Assembly: GCF_001021025.1 (NCBI RefSeq)
Contig: NZ_CP011541.1
Location: 2,294,001-2,358,000, forward strand
Direction: 5' to 3'
Source of the DNA: Corynebacterium epidermidicanis
GTDB taxonomy: Bacteria > Actinomycetota > Actinomycetes > Mycobacteriales > Mycobacteriaceae
DNA: 64,000 nucleotides
The number at the start of each line of letters is the position of its first letter. Position 1 is the stretch's first letter. The position numbers and the translations under genes are program-made. Shown here one piece after another: positions 46,066 to 56,618 of the stretch. The notes beneath the pieces are model-generated. The model was not told the origin of the DNA. It saw nothing but the letters and a program-made list of their open reading frames with translations, and made no database searches.

Positions 46066-46641
46066 CTAGGCTGCGGTGCTGGCACTGCGCGCCCATTCCA
46101 CCGACTCCGGCTTGGAGCCCAAAATCGCAGCTAGGGTAGCGGCAATCGCCACGATGATGATGAGCACGCCGTCGAAAAGCACCACCCCGATGGGAACCGA
46201 CCCCTGTGGCACCAACAGGAATGCCATCAAACCGCGCATCGCTAGGTAGATGCCGAAGAACAGCAACATTCGGCGCATGTTTTCCGCAAAGCGCTTTCGG
46301 TTGCGTAAGCGGTAGGCGCCGTAGGCCACAATCCCCATGATGGACATAGCGATGAGGCCGGAAAGCACCAATGAAAAGTACACCGCGAAGTTGAACTGCT
46401 GCTCGGTCGGGTTCATCCCTGGGAAACCAGACATCGACTCGTGCGCCTGCTGCTTCAGCTCAGAGGGGTCCAAGACGCCGATGACGATGTTCATCACCTG
46501 ATGCAAGCACTCCACTGCCACTACCACCAGCCACAATCGGAAAGCCAACATGACCGACTCGGGAGCCTCACCCGGATTGGTCACGGGTTTCGGCGCCAAC
46601 GCACCGCGGGCGGAATGCCCAGAAGGGCCAAGGGAAGTCAC
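46066..46641 (-). CDS. Integral membrane protein, unknown function
   Basis: 191 residues, hydrophilic start and four membrane segments (about 30-55, 82-110, 122-142, 148-170). Unrecognised. Same transcription direction as the haem genes, 50 bp from each neighbour. It could work with the adjacent membrane protein, which has similar topology. Confidence 0.8.
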   Translation of the reverse strand: MTSLGPSGHSARGALAPKPVTNPGEAPESVMLAFRLWLVVVAVECLHQVMNIVIGVLDPSELKQQAHESMSGFPGMNPTEQQFNFAVYFSLVLSGLIAMSIMGIVAYGAYRLRNRKRFAENMRRMLLFFGIYLAMRGLMAFLLVPQGSVPIGVVLFDGVLIIIVAIAATLAAILGSKPESVEWARSASTAA

Positions 46642-46690
46642 TGGTTCTCGCTACCTTTTCTCGTAGGGAAAGGGGTATCTCGCCGTGTGT

Positions 46691-47713
46691 CTAGGCGAAT
46701 TCCGCCCGCAACAAGCGAGCCGCTTCGACGGCGAAATAGGTCAGAATCTGGTCCGCGCCAGCACGCTTGATAGACAACAACGATTCCATCATCACGGCCT
46801 GGCCATCCACCCAACCGTTCGCGGCTGCCGCCTGAATCATCGCATACTCGCCGGAGACTTGATAGGCAGCCACTGGGACGTCGGAAAGCTCTGCCACGGC
46901 ACGCAGCACATCCAGATATGGCAGTGCTGGCTTGACCATCACGAAGTCCGCGCCCTCAGCGATGTCGAGCTCCACCTCCAATAAGGACTCGCGGAAATTT
47001 GCAGGATCCTGCTGGTAGGTACGACGGTCGCCTTCGAGGGAGGAGCCGACGGCGTCACGGAACGGCCCATAGAAAGCGGAGGCATACTTAGCGGAGTAGG
47101 CCATGATCGCCACGTCGCTAAAGCCGGCTTCGTCAAGGGCTTCGCGGATCGCAATGATTTGGCCATCCATCATCCCGGACGGGGACACAATATGCGCGCC
47201 CGCCTGAGCTTGTGCGACAGCCATCAAGCAATAGCGCTCCAGAGTGGCGTCATTATCCACCACTACGTTGCCGTGGTGGTCCTCCGCGAGCACACCACAG
47301 TGGCCATGGGAAGTAAATTCATCCAGGCAGGTATCGGCCATAACCAGGATCTCGTCGCCGAACTCAGCCCGCACGGCGGCGATGGCGCGGTTAAGGACAC
47401 CATCTTTAGCCCAAGCCTGCGACCCTTCCGCATCCTTATCAGCATCTTTTGGCACGCCGAACAGGTCAATGCACTTAATGCCAAGATCTTTGGCCTCACG
47501 CACCGCTTCCAGCAAGGAGTCTAACGTGTGCTGCACAACGCCGGGCATCGAAGCTATAGGGTTGGGCTGTTCGAGCCCATCGGCGATGAACATCGGCAGA
47601 ATCAGGTCTGCCGGGCGCAACGTGTTTTCGGCAACGAGCGCACGCATCGCTGGGTTAGTCCGCAAGCGTCGAGGACGGCGCACCGGGATCGGAGTGTGCT
47701 GGATATCTGCCAT
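46691..47713 (-). CDS. hemB: Delta-aminolevulinic acid dehydratase (porphobilinogen synthase)
   Basis: 340 residues. Joins two 5-aminolevulinates. The two Schiff-base lysines are in MAYSAKYAS and MVKPALPY. The metal-site stretch reads [15 protein letters not shown]: the second Cys of the zinc-type CxCx7C site is Asp, so a magnesium-type enzyme is likely. Downstream of hemD by 41 bp. Confidence 0.97.
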   Translation of the reverse strand: MADIQHTPIPVRRPRRLRTNPAMRALVAENTLRPADLILPMFIADGLEQPNPIASMPGVVQHTLDSLLEAVREAKDLGIKCIDLFGVPKDADKDAEGSQAWAKDGVLNRAIAAVRAEFGDEILVMADTCLDEFTSHGHCGVLAEDHHGNVVVDNDATLERYCLMAVAQAQAGAHIVSPSGMMDGQIIAIREALDEAGFSDVAIMAYSAKYASAFYGPFRDAVGSSLEGDRRTYQQDPANFRESLLEVELDIAEGADFVMVKPALPYLDVLRAVAELSDVPVAAYQVSGEYAMIQAAAANGWVDGQAVMMESLLSIKRAGADQILTYFAVEAARLLRAEFA

Positions 47714-47754
47714 ATTGTCCTCCTAGAAAATTTGCTTCTGTTAGTTGCTGTCCT

Positions 47755-49512
47755 CTAGTTGCTGTCCTCGGCAGCAGGCCCTGCCACAGCGTTCGATGCT
47801 ACGCCGGTTTCGGCTGCCTTTGCCGTCCCGCGACGAGCACGACGCTTCTTCCGAGGCGGTGGCAACTGCCCGCTGGCCCGCAGACCGGCTACGTGTTCCG
47901 CGAGTGCGTCGACCAGCTCGGTGACGCCAGCTACCTCCGGCACCACGTCCACCCTAAGCCCAAGTTCCTTCGCGGTAGCAGCTGCCATCGGGCCAATGCA
48001 GGCGATGATGGTGCGTTGATGCGGCTTTCCGGCAATCCCTACAAGATTGGTCACCGTTGATGAGGAGGTGAAGCACACCGCATCAAACCCGCCGGTCTTG
48101 ATCATGTCGCGGACCTCGGCCGATGGTGGAGCTGCGCGTACCGTGCGGTAGGCGACAATGTCATCTACTTCCCAACCCAAGCCGATCAGGCCGTCCACCA
48201 AGACATCAGTAGCAATGTCCGCCCGAGGAAGCAGCACTCGCCCAACCGGGTCGAGTTCCGCATCATACTCAGGGAAAACTTCCACCAAGCCCGCGGCATT
48301 TTGCGCCGAAGCGGCCGGCAGCAGCTCCGGCGTAATGCCGAGCTCGCGAACCGCCTCCGCAGTCTTATGCCCCACGCAGGCGATATGCACTCCAGCGAAG
48401 GAACGCGCATCCAGCCCAAATTCCGTCACCTTCGCCCACAGGGCCCGAACAGCGTTAACGCTGGTCAACGCTACCCACTGGTAGCGTCCTTCCACGATGC
48501 CCTTCACCGCGCGTTCCATTTGTGCTGGGTTGCGTGGCGGCTCCACGGAAATCGTTGGGACTTCCTGCGGGATCGCGCCATGCAAGGCCAAGCGCGTGGA
48601 CATCGGCCCAGCTTGTTCCTTCGCGCGTGGCACCAGCACTCGCCAGCCATAGAGCGAACGATTTTCCCACCAGGAGTACTTGGAACGGGAATCGACGGCC
48701 TTGCCCAACGTCACGACGATCCGACCTGGCAATTCGCCGTCGATCTTGCCGAGGGTCCCCAAGGTGGTGTCATAGGTGCGCTGCAAGCGGGTGGTGCCGT
48801 TGACCGTTACGGTCGCAGGCAGGTCAGCGCGCAGCCCATGGGTGAGCAGCTCGGCCGAAATCGTGTGCAAATCGCCAGCTTCAGCTTGCAAAACTAGTGG
48901 TTGCGGAGCCTGAGCGAGCTGTTGCCAATCCACCTCACCGCTGGTGACATCCGTTTCGGTGTACGTCGACCCGAGGGCGATACCAGCAAACGAGGGCACC
49001 GTCGCTGGCAAGGACATACCGGGCACGACATGAAACTCCAGGCCAGCGGCAGCCACGGCAGAGATCTCCTGCAGCACTGCATCGTTGGAAAGCGGATTAC
49101 CTGCTACCAGGCGGATGACATCCTGGCCGGTTGCAACAAACTCAGACAGCTGCTTGACGACGGCTGCTGGCCCGCCCGGCTCGACGTCGAAAAGCTCACC
49201 TGCGGTGGGCCCTGGTGGCTTTGGGGGCCGACGGCGCGCGCCGTTGGCCTTCGCCTCCGCGCAGAGCTGCTCGTAGGCATCGTCGAATGCCTTTTGCTTT
49301 TCGGCGGGAACGGGTAGGTCCTGGCCTACGACGTCTCGGACGCCGCGCAAGACCGCAGCATCAACGACTGCGCGAGCCGTGGTGGCTAAGACTTCCCTGG
49401 CCCGGATGGTCAACAAATCGGGGTTGCCGGGGCCGGCACCGACGAAGATCACCGTGCCGGTGGTCTGGTCGGATACATTCTCGTGTTGATCAGCCTGTTG
49501 GGCCATGCTCAT
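47755..49512 (-). CDS. hemD: Uroporphyrinogen-III synthase fused to methyltransferase-like domain
   Basis: 585 residues. N-terminal SUMT-like domain (about 15-255; VGAGPGNPDLLT, then RLVAGNPLSNDAV) joined to a C-terminal uroporphyrinogen-III synthase (about 275-545; WRVLVPRAKEQAG, VALTSVNAVRALW, FTSSSTVTNLV). The methyltransferase part carries a long Pro-rich insertion (about 90-115) and could be weak or inactive; the fusion is typical of corynebacteria. The C-terminal tail is basic (KKRRARRGTAK). GAGA precedes the ATG at 49512; ATG at 49506 is the alternative. Confidence 0.94.
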   Translation of the reverse strand: MSMAQQADQHENVSDQTTGTVIFVGAGPGNPDLLTIRAREVLATTARAVVDAAVLRGVRDVVGQDLPVPAEKQKAFDDAYEQLCAEAKANGARRRPPKPPGPTAGELFDVEPGGPAAVVKQLSEFVATGQDVIRLVAGNPLSNDAVLQEISAVAAAGLEFHVVPGMSLPATVPSFAGIALGSTYTETDVTSGEVDWQQLAQAPQPLVLQAEAGDLHTISAELLTHGLRADLPATVTVNGTTRLQRTYDTTLGTLGKIDGELPGRIVVTLGKAVDSRSKYSWWENRSLYGWRVLVPRAKEQAGPMSTRLALHGAIPQEVPTISVEPPRNPAQMERAVKGIVEGRYQWVALTSVNAVRALWAKVTEFGLDARSFAGVHIACVGHKTAEAVRELGITPELLPAASAQNAAGLVEVFPEYDAELDPVGRVLLPRADIATDVLVDGLIGLGWEVDDIVAYRTVRAAPPSAEVRDMIKTGGFDAVCFTSSSTVTNLVGIAGKPHQRTIIACIGPMAAATAKELGLRVDVVPEVAGVTELVDALAEHVAGLRASGQLPPPRKKRRARRGTAKAAETGVASNAVAGPAAEDSN

Positions 49513-49706
49513 TAATTATCTCTTCTAGTTACGTCGGGTAACCGGGCGGGGAAAATCGGGGTGTGCAGCGCGTCCAAACCTGCTTAAGCGCGGGTTCGAG
49601 CGTACATAACACGCATTAGGTCAACCCTAAAGCATAGGGGTGCCTTTTAGAAAAAATCGCCTTCGCCAAACCGGCCTGCGGGCAGACCGGTAGCCGCGGG
49701 TGTGGC

Positions 49707-50600
49707 CTAAGCCCTAGCCACCAGATCGCCGGCCCCGCGGGATAGCAATACGCGGGCTAGCTCAGCGCCCAGGGAGGCAGCTTCCCCAACGGGGCCAGTG
49801 ATCTCCTCACGGAGCACTTCGCTACCGTCAAGCGCAAAAACACCCGCTAGCAGGTGAATGTGCCCATCGGCGACACTGGCGTAGGCCGCCACCGGGGCTG
49901 TGCAGCCAGCCTCGAGTGTGGAAAGCACCATGCGTTCAGCTTGTGCAGCCGCGGTGGCATCCTGGTCAGCGAGAGTATCGATCGCCTCGACCACAGCACT
50001 GTCTCCGGCTCTGCATTCCACTGCCAACGCGCCTTGTGCAGGCGCCGGGAGGAACTCCGCCGGATCGAAGATATCCGTCGCGCGACCTAGCTGGTCGATG
50101 CGTGCGAGCCCAGCTGCCGCCAGAATCACCGCGTCTAGTTCGCCGGTGGTCACCTTCCCCATGCGGGTATCGATGTTGCCACGCAGCGGTTGAATATCTA
50201 GGTCAGGGCGCTTCGCCCGCAGTTGAGAAACCCGTCGCGGCGCCGAGGTGCCCACGCGGGCCCCTTCGGGCAGCTCGGCGAGGGTCAACCCGTCCCGGGC
50301 GATGAGCACGTCCATCGGGTGCGCGCGCTCGGGTACCACGAGGTGGAAGCGCGGATCAGCGGCAGTCGGGAGATCCTTGAAGGAGTGCACGGCAATGTCA
50401 CATTCACCGCGTTCCATTGCCTCACGCAGCGCTTGGGTAAACACGCCGACTCCGATCCGCTCTACGGGGGACATGTTGATGTCGCCCGGCGTGGTGATGA
50501 TCGTCAGCTCGGCATCGTAGCCAGCTGCGATCAGCGCATCCCGGATGTGGCCGGCTTGGGTTGTAGCGAGCTTTGAGCCGCGCGTACCGATTTTTAGCAT
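49707..50600 (-). CDS. hemC: Porphobilinogen deaminase (hydroxymethylbilane synthase)
   Basis: 297 residues. Polymerises four porphobilinogens. [14 protein letters not shown] start, [11 protein letters not shown] with catalytic Asp, and [10 protein letters not shown] holding the Cys that binds the dipyrromethane cofactor are all present. It lies 8 bp behind hemA, so cotranscribed. About 190 bp separate it from hemD. Confidence 0.97.
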   Translation of the reverse strand: MLKIGTRGSKLATTQAGHIRDALIAAGYDAELTIITTPGDINMSPVERIGVGVFTQALREAMERGECDIAVHSFKDLPTAADPRFHLVVPERAHPMDVLIARDGLTLAELPEGARVGTSAPRRVSQLRAKRPDLDIQPLRGNIDTRMGKVTTGELDAVILAAAGLARIDQLGRATDIFDPAEFLPAPAQGALAVECRAGDSAVVEAIDTLADQDATAAAQAERMVLSTLEAGCTAPVAAYASVADGHIHLLAGVFALDGSEVLREEITGPVGEAASLGAELARVLLSRGAGDLVARA

Positions 50601-50608
50601 GGTGCTCC

Positions 50609-51985
50609 TTATGCTCCTTGATCCAGGTGGGTTTCCAGGACCGATCCAGCCACCTTTGGCACGTTTTCCTTAGGCAGCGCTGAAGCCTTCACGTCAACCG
50701 AACGAGGTTCCTCATCGAGGCCGAACAGCTCCTGCAGCGCCGATTCATAAGAGACCGTGCCTGAAGTGACTGCCAATTCCTTCACCCGGACGGTGGGGTT
50801 GTGCAGCAGCTTATCGACGACCCGTCGCATCGCCCGCTCGACTTCTTCCCGGTCAGACTCCGTCATCATCGGGGTTCGTGTGGTGAGCCGTTCCAGCTCG
50901 ATATTGACTACCTCAGCAGCATGCCGGCGCAACGCCGCCACCGCTGGCACCACGTTGCGTACTCGCTGTTCGGAAATATAGGAGGTCAACTCATGATCGA
51001 CAATTGCCCGGGCCTCCGCGCTCGCCCCGGAAGTCGCCGCGCCTTGTTCCTCGTGGAGTCGCTCAATATTGACTAATTGTACGTTGGGTTTTTCTGTCAC
51101 GAGGTCGTCGATATCTCGCGGCAGGGAAAGGTCCACCAGCATTAACGGCTTGGTTAAGGCGGGGATGTCGGCGGCGGCGATCGTGAAGTTATCCGCGCCA
51201 GTGGCCGAAATCGCCAGGTCTACCTCATCCAACACGCTCGCGCGTTCCTCAAACGCCACCGCAGTCGCGTTAATCCCCAGCTCCCGCGAGCGCTCCGCGA
51301 GTACCTCGGCGCGCGAACGGGTGCGATTAGCAAAAATCAAAGTATCGATCCCGAGGCGTCCGAGGTGGGTAGCAGACAGCGAAGCCATGACACCAGCACC
51401 CATGACCAACGCGCTCTTGCCCGCGAGTGGACGCTCCGCGTCGCCGACCGAGCCCATCAACTCGATAGCCCTATCAACCGCGTAGCTCACCATCGAGGCC
51501 CCGGCATCATCGATCTCGGTTTCGGTATGCACCCGCTTGCCGGTATGCAACGCAACTTGGGTAAGCGAGTGCAGCGCCTTGCCGACGGTGCCGAGCTCAC
51601 CAGCGCGTTGATATGCGGTACGAACCTGCCCGATGATCTGCTGTTCGCCAACCACCATCGAATCCAGGCCCGAAGCCACCACGAGCATGTGCTCGGCGGC
51701 GGCATCAGCGTAACGGACATACAAATGGTTGCGGAGGGTATCGATATCTACCCCCGAACGTTGATGCAGCACCTCAACTACTTCGTTGACGCCCGTATGG
51801 AAGCTATTGGTCACGGCGTAGACTTCCACCCGATTGCACGTGGACACAATCATCGCTTCCGACAGCGACGGTTGATCAACCAACGCCATCGCAGTCTCGT
51901 CGCGGACCGAGTCATCCATGCTGACCTGCTCCAACACCTTCACAGGTGCCGAGCGGTGCGACATCCCGACCACCAGCACGCTCAC
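50609..51985 (-). CDS. hemA: Glutamyl-tRNA reductase
   Basis: 458 residues. First enzyme of the C5 haem route, reducing glutamyl-tRNA to the semialdehyde. The nucleophilic Cys is in [12 protein letters not shown] and the NADPH-binding part in [15 protein letters not shown]. The GTG at 51985 (reading [14 protein letters not shown]) is chosen because GGTGAG lies 8 nt upstream and it matches the family; the longer start at 51994 is less likely. Confidence 0.96.
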   Translation of the reverse strand: MSVLVVGMSHRSAPVKVLEQVSMDDSVRDETAMALVDQPSLSEAMIVSTCNRVEVYAVTNSFHTGVNEVVEVLHQRSGVDIDTLRNHLYVRYADAAAEHMLVVASGLDSMVVGEQQIIGQVRTAYQRAGELGTVGKALHSLTQVALHTGKRVHTETEIDDAGASMVSYAVDRAIELMGSVGDAERPLAGKSALVMGAGVMASLSATHLGRLGIDTLIFANRTRSRAEVLAERSRELGINATAVAFEERASVLDEVDLAISATGADNFTIAAADIPALTKPLMLVDLSLPRDIDDLVTEKPNVQLVNIERLHEEQGAATSGASAEARAIVDHELTSYISEQRVRNVVPAVAALRRHAAEVVNIELERLTTRTPMMTESDREEVERAMRRVVDKLLHNPTVRVKELAVTSGTVSYESALQELFGLDEEPRSVDVKASALPKENVPKVAGSVLETHLDQGA

Positions 51986-52074
51986 GCTAATCACTCACCG
52001 CTTCCTACGGACTCCAGGTAAGTCAAACTTTTGAATTACCCCACCGCCTAAATATTCAACCTCTCAGCGTAGTC

Positions 52075-52323
52075 CTAATGCCCAATCAAGGCCAATTCTT
52101 CCCGGAGCTCCGCGTTGTCCACTTCCCAACAAGCGAACTCGTCACCGTCGATCACGACCACCGGCACGCGATCGCCATATTCCATGGCGAGGCCGGCCTT
52201 ATCGACGTCGACAAGCTTGAGCTCCGCGCCCGCCTCAGCAACGACCGGGGCGATTTGCTCGGCGACCCGCGCGCACGACCCACACGTCGCACGCACCATC
52301 AATTCCACCAACACGGCACTCAT
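52075..52323 (-). CDS. Glutaredoxin-like protein (DUF836 type)
   Basis: 82 residues, thioredoxin fold with a CGSC redox pair (residues 14-17) and cis-Pro in [11 protein letters not shown]. Small glutaredoxin-like protein just upstream of hemA, as in other corynebacteria. A redox role near haem synthesis is possible, not shown. Divergent from the HAD gene. Confidence 0.88.
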   Translation of the reverse strand: MSAVLVELMVRATCGSCARVAEQIAPVVAEAGAELKLVDVDKAGLAMEYGDRVPVVVIDGDEFACWEVDNAELREELALIGH

Positions 52324-52371
52324 GCCTCCTATTCCACCCAGACAACCCAGCGCAGCGCCGCCACTGTGGCT

Positions 52372-52388
52372 TACGATGGACTATCGTA
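52372..52388. promoter_or_regulatory. Opposed -10 boxes between glutaredoxin and HAD genes
   Basis: TACGAT on the plus strand (52372-52377) and TACGAT on the minus strand (52388-52383) form a perfect inverted repeat with a 5-nt spacer. Both fit the TANNNT -10 consensus, so two divergent promoters may overlap here. Confidence 0.4.
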
Positions 52389-52447
52389 GTTGTTCCTACC
52401 GACTAGGCAGTAAAAGAACTAGGCAGTTAAAGAAAAGGTCCCACAAC

Positions 52448-53503
52448 GTGAGCATGTCTGGCTTCGATGGCTTCGCCGCCACGCCCGAGGAATTCCTGGC
52501 AAGCTGGAGTGCCTCCCGAGGCAACCTGCGCCGATTCTTGGAGGAAAAAGCGCTGCCACCTGTCGATGACGAAAGCCAGCGAGCAGCAGGTGAAGCTGCC
52601 GTCGCAGCCGCTGTTTCCGAGGTTTTCGACCTCGAACTCCACGACTTCACCTCTGGTGTCGACGCCGTGGCAGGCGCCTTCGAAGCAGCCGGCGGCCGAC
52701 TGCTGACTAACCCAGACCCAGACATCCCACAAGACCACGGGACGGCGGCCTTCTTTGATGTCGACAACACCCTCATTCAGGGTGCTTCCATCATCGTTTT
52801 CGCGTTTGGGCTTTTTCGACGCCGCTACTTCCGCATGCGCGAAATCGCACCCGTGGTGTGGAAACAAATCAAGTTCCGCGTCACCGGCTCCGAAAACCCC
52901 GACGATGTCGCCGCTGGCCGACAGCAAGCCCTCGCCTTCGTCAAAGGTCGCTCGGTGGAAGAACTCATCGACCTCTGCGAAGAAATTTTCGACTCCAACC
53001 TCGCCGAGAAAATCTGGCCCGGCACCCGCGAACTAGCCCAAATGCATATCCAAGCCGGACAGCAGGTCTGGCTGGTATCGGCAACCCCGGTACAGATCGC
53101 GCAGATCATCGCCCGGAGGCTCGGGTTTACCGGCGCGCTCGGCACCGTCGCAGAGGTGGAAAATGGCCGGTTCACGGGCCGTCTGGTGGGCGACATCCTC
53201 CACGGCCCAGGCAAGCGCCACGCCGTGGCGGCCCTAGCCTCGGTGGAGTCCCTGGATCTCTCGCGGTGCACGGCCTACTCCGACTCCATTAACGACGTCC
53301 CGATGCTCTCAATGGTCGGCACCGCTGTCGCCGTAAACCCAGACGCGAAGCTCCGGCGCGTCGCCGCACTGCACGGCTGGGCGATCCGCGACTACCGATC
53401 CGTGCGCAAAGCAGTCCGAAAATTCGGCATCCCTGCGCTGGTCACCGCGGGTTTTTCCATCCTTGGTGTGCGCGCTTATCGACGCCCCGCTGCCGCCGAG
53501 TAG
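52448..53503 (+). CDS. HAD-IB family hydrolase (SerB-like phosphatase)
   Basis: 351 residues. HAD motif [10 protein letters not shown] (nucleophile Asp, second Asp), motif II SATPVQI, motif III with Lys in [10 protein letters not shown] and motif [12 protein letters not shown]; close to phosphoserine phosphatase-like proteins. A short hydrophobic segment lies near the C-terminus (about 330-345). A GTG at 52448 with AAGG about 10 nt upstream is chosen; an ATG at 52454 is the alternative. In C. glutamicum a like gene lies between hemA and proC. Confidence 0.9.
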   Translation: MSMSGFDGFAATPEEFLASWSASRGNLRRFLEEKALPPVDDESQRAAGEAAVAAAVSEVFDLELHDFTSGVDAVAGAFEAAGGRLLTNPDPDIPQDHGTAAFFDVDNTLIQGASIIVFAFGLFRRRYFRMREIAPVVWKQIKFRVTGSENPDDVAAGRQQALAFVKGRSVEELIDLCEEIFDSNLAEKIWPGTRELAQMHIQAGQQVWLVSATPVQIAQIIARRLGFTGALGTVAEVENGRFTGRLVGDILHGPGKRHAVAALASVESLDLSRCTAYSDSINDVPMLSMVGTAVAVNPDAKLRRVAALHGWAIRDYRSVRKAVRKFGIPALVTAGFSILGVRAYRRPAAAE

Positions 53504-53574
53504 TTTGGTCGGACGCCGCTTCTACAACACCGCGAAATTCCTTCGAAGTTGCTCACTCTTGACGGCGCATTTCT

Positions 53575-53847
53575 GGGGTTAAGTATAGAAAAGTGTGTCT
53601 CTGATGCGTGATTTCCGCAGCGTAGTGGGCCTGAAGCCAGTATTTACTGCTGTCTGGGAGCTTTATACCTTTAGCCCGCTCGATGTCGTCCCTTCGGTGT
53701 AGTCAGACTACCGCTGCGGGATTATATTCATTAAAAAACGCTGCTCTACGTAGTCGGACTACGCCGAAGCGACGACATAGCACTTGTGCAGCGCACCCGC
53801 ACGGTCGGCGACACCCCGACCGGACACACTTTTCTTTACTTGACCCC
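53575..53847. mobile_element. MITE-like element with nested inverted repeats (273 bp)
   Basis: Terminal inverted repeats of 25 bp match at 23 positions (left 53575-53599, right 53823-53847; GGGGTxAAGTAxAGAAAAGTGTGTC). Inside lie a second pair of 29-bp inverted repeats (53683-53711 and 53750-53778, 25 of 29 matching), each ending in a perfect palindrome GTAGTC-N-GACTAC, and a 7-bp hairpin CGGTCGG/CCGACCG near 53803. No transposase gene and no clear target-site duplication. It fills the spacer between the HAD gene and bS22. A non-autonomous element or a structured RNA locus. Confidence 0.65.
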
Positions 53848-53868
53848 ATAGAACGGCTATCTACGACA

Positions 53869-53902
53869 CGAACCCCGCGCTGCGTGATGCAGGCGGGGTT
53901 CG
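53869..53902 (-). terminator. Terminator behind bS22
   Basis: Stem CGAACCCCGC/GCGGGGTTCG (10 bp) with a 14-nt loop, 17 nt past the bS22 stop. No long T-run. Confidence 0.6.
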
Positions 53903-53918
53903 GGAAAGCTGAAAAAGC

Positions 53919-54020
53919 TTACTTGCCGAGCTTACGACGCTGAACGCGAGTACGGCGCAGCATCTTGCGGTGCTTCTTCTTGGACATGCGCTTGCGACGC
54001 TTCTTAATAACGGAACCCAT
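53919..54020 (-). CDS. Ribosomal protein bS22 (AURKAIP1/COX24 family)
   Basis: 33-residue, extremely basic peptide ([20 protein letters not shown] start, ending RRKLGK). This is the small AURKAIP1/COX24-domain protein conserved in actinobacteria, identified as ribosomal protein bS22 in mycobacteria. GAGGT lies 8 nt before the ATG. It is followed by a hairpin and lies 318 bp from the bldC gene, the conserved order. Confidence 0.93.
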   Translation of the reverse strand: MGSVIKKRRKRMSKKKHRKMLRRTRVQRRKLGK

Positions 54021-54250
54021 AGGGTTTACCTCACTTAGCTAGACGATGTATGTACATACCTGCCAGCACTGCCGGCGCAAAACACGACGGTCGAGTGCAC
54101 TTCGTCCTGACGTTACGCAGCCACATGAATCATCCTTCGAGTAAAAGATTCCACGCATGGCAAACGTTGCGCGACACAGGAGCGCTGACACGAATGGTCT
54201 AGATATTACCGCCTAGCGCGTTGGGATCAAAAAACGGGCCGGAAAACGAC

Positions 54251-54302
54251 CTGGGGGCCTGTGGAGTCCGCCGTCATTGCGACGCACTCTACAGGCCCCC
54301 AG
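54251..54302 (-). terminator. Terminator of the bldC-like gene
   Basis: 17-bp stem (CTGGGGGCCTGTGGAGT/ACTCTACAGGCCCCCAG, one mismatch) around an 18-nt loop, 36 nt behind the stop codon. Confidence 0.8.
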
Positions 54303-54338
54303 GGGCACCAGAATTCCGCTTACTCGATTGCCCCAAAC

Positions 54339-54530
54339 TTACATGGCCTTGTAGTAAGAGGAATTCAGGTATTCGTTAACCGCGGTCTCGTGAACGCGGA
54401 AAGAACGGCCCACGCGTACCGCTGGAAGCTCGCCGGAGTGCACGAGACGGTAAACCGTCATCTTTGACACTCGCATTATGTCTGCAACTTCCGCGACAGT
54501 CAGGAACGTGCCATTTTCTTCATTAGCCAT
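54339..54530 (-). CDS. BldC-like helix-turn-helix protein
   Basis: 63 residues of the MerR/excisionase-type winged helix (TVAEVADIMRVSKMTVYRLVHSG; here by EVADIMRVS and TVYRLVHSG). Matches the small actinobacterial BldC-type DNA-binding protein encoded between proC and bS22. It lacks effector domains and should act as a DNA-binding regulator. The start MANEENGTF at 54530 is preferred over an in-frame ATG 96 nt upstream that adds an unrelated Cys-rich stretch. Confidence 0.92.
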   Translation of the reverse strand: MANEENGTFLTVAEVADIMRVSKMTVYRLVHSGELPAVRVGRSFRVHETAVNEYLNSSYYKAM

Positions 54531-54768
54531 TAACTTAAACCAACCCTTCACACACACCGCGCGCTGTAGGCTTCCCCTCCCACAGAAAGGACACGCAAGT
54601 GCTTGCCCTAGCTTACCGTGAAGCATGTGACTGTTGCGACATGAGTGCTAAAAAATGTCAGCAGGTTTTAAATAACACTGATGGGAATAAGACGTTTACC
54701 CAGGTAGATCCGAACTGGACCTGAGTAAGAATCCGAAATTATTTTTCGCCACACCAGCCACAACAGGC

Positions 54769-55641
54769 CTAGTCGTCTTCAGTTTCCCCATTAGCAGTCG
54801 GAGAAAGAACCGAATGCTTTGGAGCCGGACGTGGAGCACCGAGTTGCGCATTCCGCTCGGCACACTTCGACGTAGCCCGATAGATCGCGCCCCGCAACCC
54901 CGATTCCTCCAGCTCACGAATCGCCGCGATCGTCGTACCGCCGGGCGAAGAAACATTTGCCCGCAGCAGGCTTGGCTCTTCTCCTGTTTCCTTCATCAAC
55001 AAGGCAGCGCCATGAGCCGAGCTGACAGCCAAGTCCCGGGCCAAATCCCGAGGCAGGCCAAGGCTAATTCCAGCATCGATCATCGCCTCAACGAATAAGA
55101 AATAGTAAGCGGGAGAAGAACCAGACATTGCGACGACCGCGTCCATCTGTGACTCCTCCACCACAAAAACATCACCGACGGCGCGCAACAATTCCTCGAT
55201 GTCCGCTAGCTCCTCAGCACCCACGAAGCGCCCCACTGAGACCGCAAGCGTGCCGGAACGCACCAGCATCGGCGTGTTCGGCATGACTCGCACCACCGGA
55301 GTACCTGCGGACACCACTTCCTCCATGGCGCGCAACGTGATGCCAGCTGCCATGGAAATCACCGTGGTGTCTTGGGCGTTGTTGTCAAGTGTTTCGGACA
55401 TCTCCGCCAGGACCGACACAATGTCCTTAGGCTTCACGCAGAGGAAGACCGTATCGACATCATCTACCGCCTGTGTCACATCGGTGTAATCGACGATCCC
55501 ATAAGCGTCGAAAAGCTCTTTGCCGCGCTCGGGTCGTCGATTAGCCACGTGGATATCCTTTGGATTCACCCCGCTGCTCACCAGGCCCGAAATCAGCGCC
55601 TCGCCGATTTTCCCGCCACCAATAATCGAGATTTTAGTCAT
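54769..55641 (-). CDS. proC: Pyrroline-5-carboxylate reductase
   Basis: 290 residues. Last step of proline synthesis. NAD(P)-binding start [16 protein letters not shown], and the C-terminal helix [18 protein letters not shown] with the family signature. TAGTGT lies 6 nt before the ATG, suggesting a leaderless transcript. The tail (about 265-290) is hydrophilic and variable. Confidence 0.96.
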   Translation of the reverse strand: MTKISIIGGGKIGEALISGLVSSGVNPKDIHVANRRPERGKELFDAYGIVDYTDVTQAVDDVDTVFLCVKPKDIVSVLAEMSETLDNNAQDTTVISMAAGITLRAMEEVVSAGTPVVRVMPNTPMLVRSGTLAVSVGRFVGAEELADIEELLRAVGDVFVVEESQMDAVVAMSGSSPAYYFLFVEAMIDAGISLGLPRDLARDLAVSSAHGAALLMKETGEEPSLLRANVSSPGGTTIAAIRELEESGLRGAIYRATSKCAERNAQLGAPRPAPKHSVLSPTANGETEDD

Positions 55642-55655
55642 GCACCTACACTAAC

Positions 55656-55681
55656 GGGCTTCGCGAAGATCCGCGAAGCCC
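55656..55681 (-). terminator. Hairpin behind the membrane protein gene
   Basis: Perfect 10-bp stem GGGCTTCGCG/CGCGAAGCCC with a 6-nt loop between the gene at 55706-56605 and proC. No T-run. Confidence 0.6.
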
Positions 55682-55705
55682 GGGCGCAATGAACCAGTGT
55701 GCTCG

Positions 55706-56605
55706 TTACAGCTGAGCCACCAGCATCGGTCCAAAAGTGACAGCAAGGCCAGTAAGACCAGCCAAAACCATCGACAAGCCATCCTTCTCGGTGCGCAATG
55801 CATGCACCACGCCGACCAGCCCCAAGGTCATAGCGATGGCGAGTGCAGCGACCAACAGCGGTGCCACCGACGCCCACAGCACCTTAAATCCGATGAACAG
55901 GCCGACCCCTACGGCAACCCCCACAAGCGCCATGACGACGACGCTGACCAGCGAGATCTTGTCGTCTTCAGCTTCTTCCAACTCTTCGACAACATCAGTT
56001 GCGACCACGTCTCGGACGCTAGAGTCCGAAACTGGTTCGACTACAACTTCTTCCGAACTCGTGATTACCGGAGCTACCTGTTGTGCCTCGGAAGGCTCTA
56101 CCACGGGCAGCACCGTGGTTTCTTCGGCGTCCTGGGCAGACTTCTGCTTCGCTGGGGCTGGCGCGTCAAGCGTCGCAGCTGACTGGGCCGGGAAAGAATC
56201 CGTGGTTAAGCGAACCGGGTCAGACTCGTCCACCACCGAGATTGGCACGCCGGTTGGGAGGGCATCTGGTTGGGCTTCCACCACTGGCGCAGCTTCCGGC
56301 TGCGTGGCCACCACCTCAGCTTGAACTTCATTTTTAGCAGGGGTTTGCGGCTCGACAGCAGCGGGCTTTGCCGGCTGCTGGGCAGCAATGTCCGTGCGCG
56401 TAGGTGCGTCGATTGGTACGGCAGTGTGACGAGCCTCGATCGGCTTCGCAGTGACCTTAGGAATAGAGCCAGTAAACTCCGCGACCGAAACGCCACCTTC
56501 CTCCAAGCTGCGTCGACGTCGACGACGCGGCGCGTCGGAGCTTCGACCGCCTTCTTTGGCGGCCCGAGCCATCAGCTCGGCAACCGTTAGCTGCTGGTCA
56601 CTCAT
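55706..56605 (-). CDS. Actinobacterial membrane protein with acidic linker
   Basis: 299 residues. N-terminal basic patch (APRRRRRRSLEEGG, about 25-38), a long Pro/Ala/Glu/Val-rich disordered region (about 45-215) and three C-terminal membrane segments (about 220-240, 245-268, 275-297). Same place as the Rv0497-type membrane protein next to ppx in mycobacteria. Cytoplasmic N-terminus. Function unknown. It lies 13 bp behind ppx. Confidence 0.85.
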   Translation of the reverse strand: MSDQQLTVAELMARAAKEGGRSSDAPRRRRRRSLEEGGVSVAEFTGSIPKVTAKPIEARHTAVPIDAPTRTDIAAQQPAKPAAVEPQTPAKNEVQAEVVATQPEAAPVVEAQPDALPTGVPISVVDESDPVRLTTDSFPAQSAATLDAPAPAKQKSAQDAEETTVLPVVEPSEAQQVAPVITSSEEVVVEPVSDSSVRDVVATDVVEELEEAEDDKISLVSVVVMALVGVAVGVGLFIGFKVLWASVAPLLVAALAIAMTLGLVGVVHALRTEKDGLSMVLAGLTGLAVTFGPMLVAQL

Positions 56606-56618
56606 CTAACCACTCTTC

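Noticed and set aside
53683..53943. 86-codon frame inside the inverted-repeat element
   Set aside because: Spans the repeats and overlaps bS22; composition is that of a repeat, not a gene.
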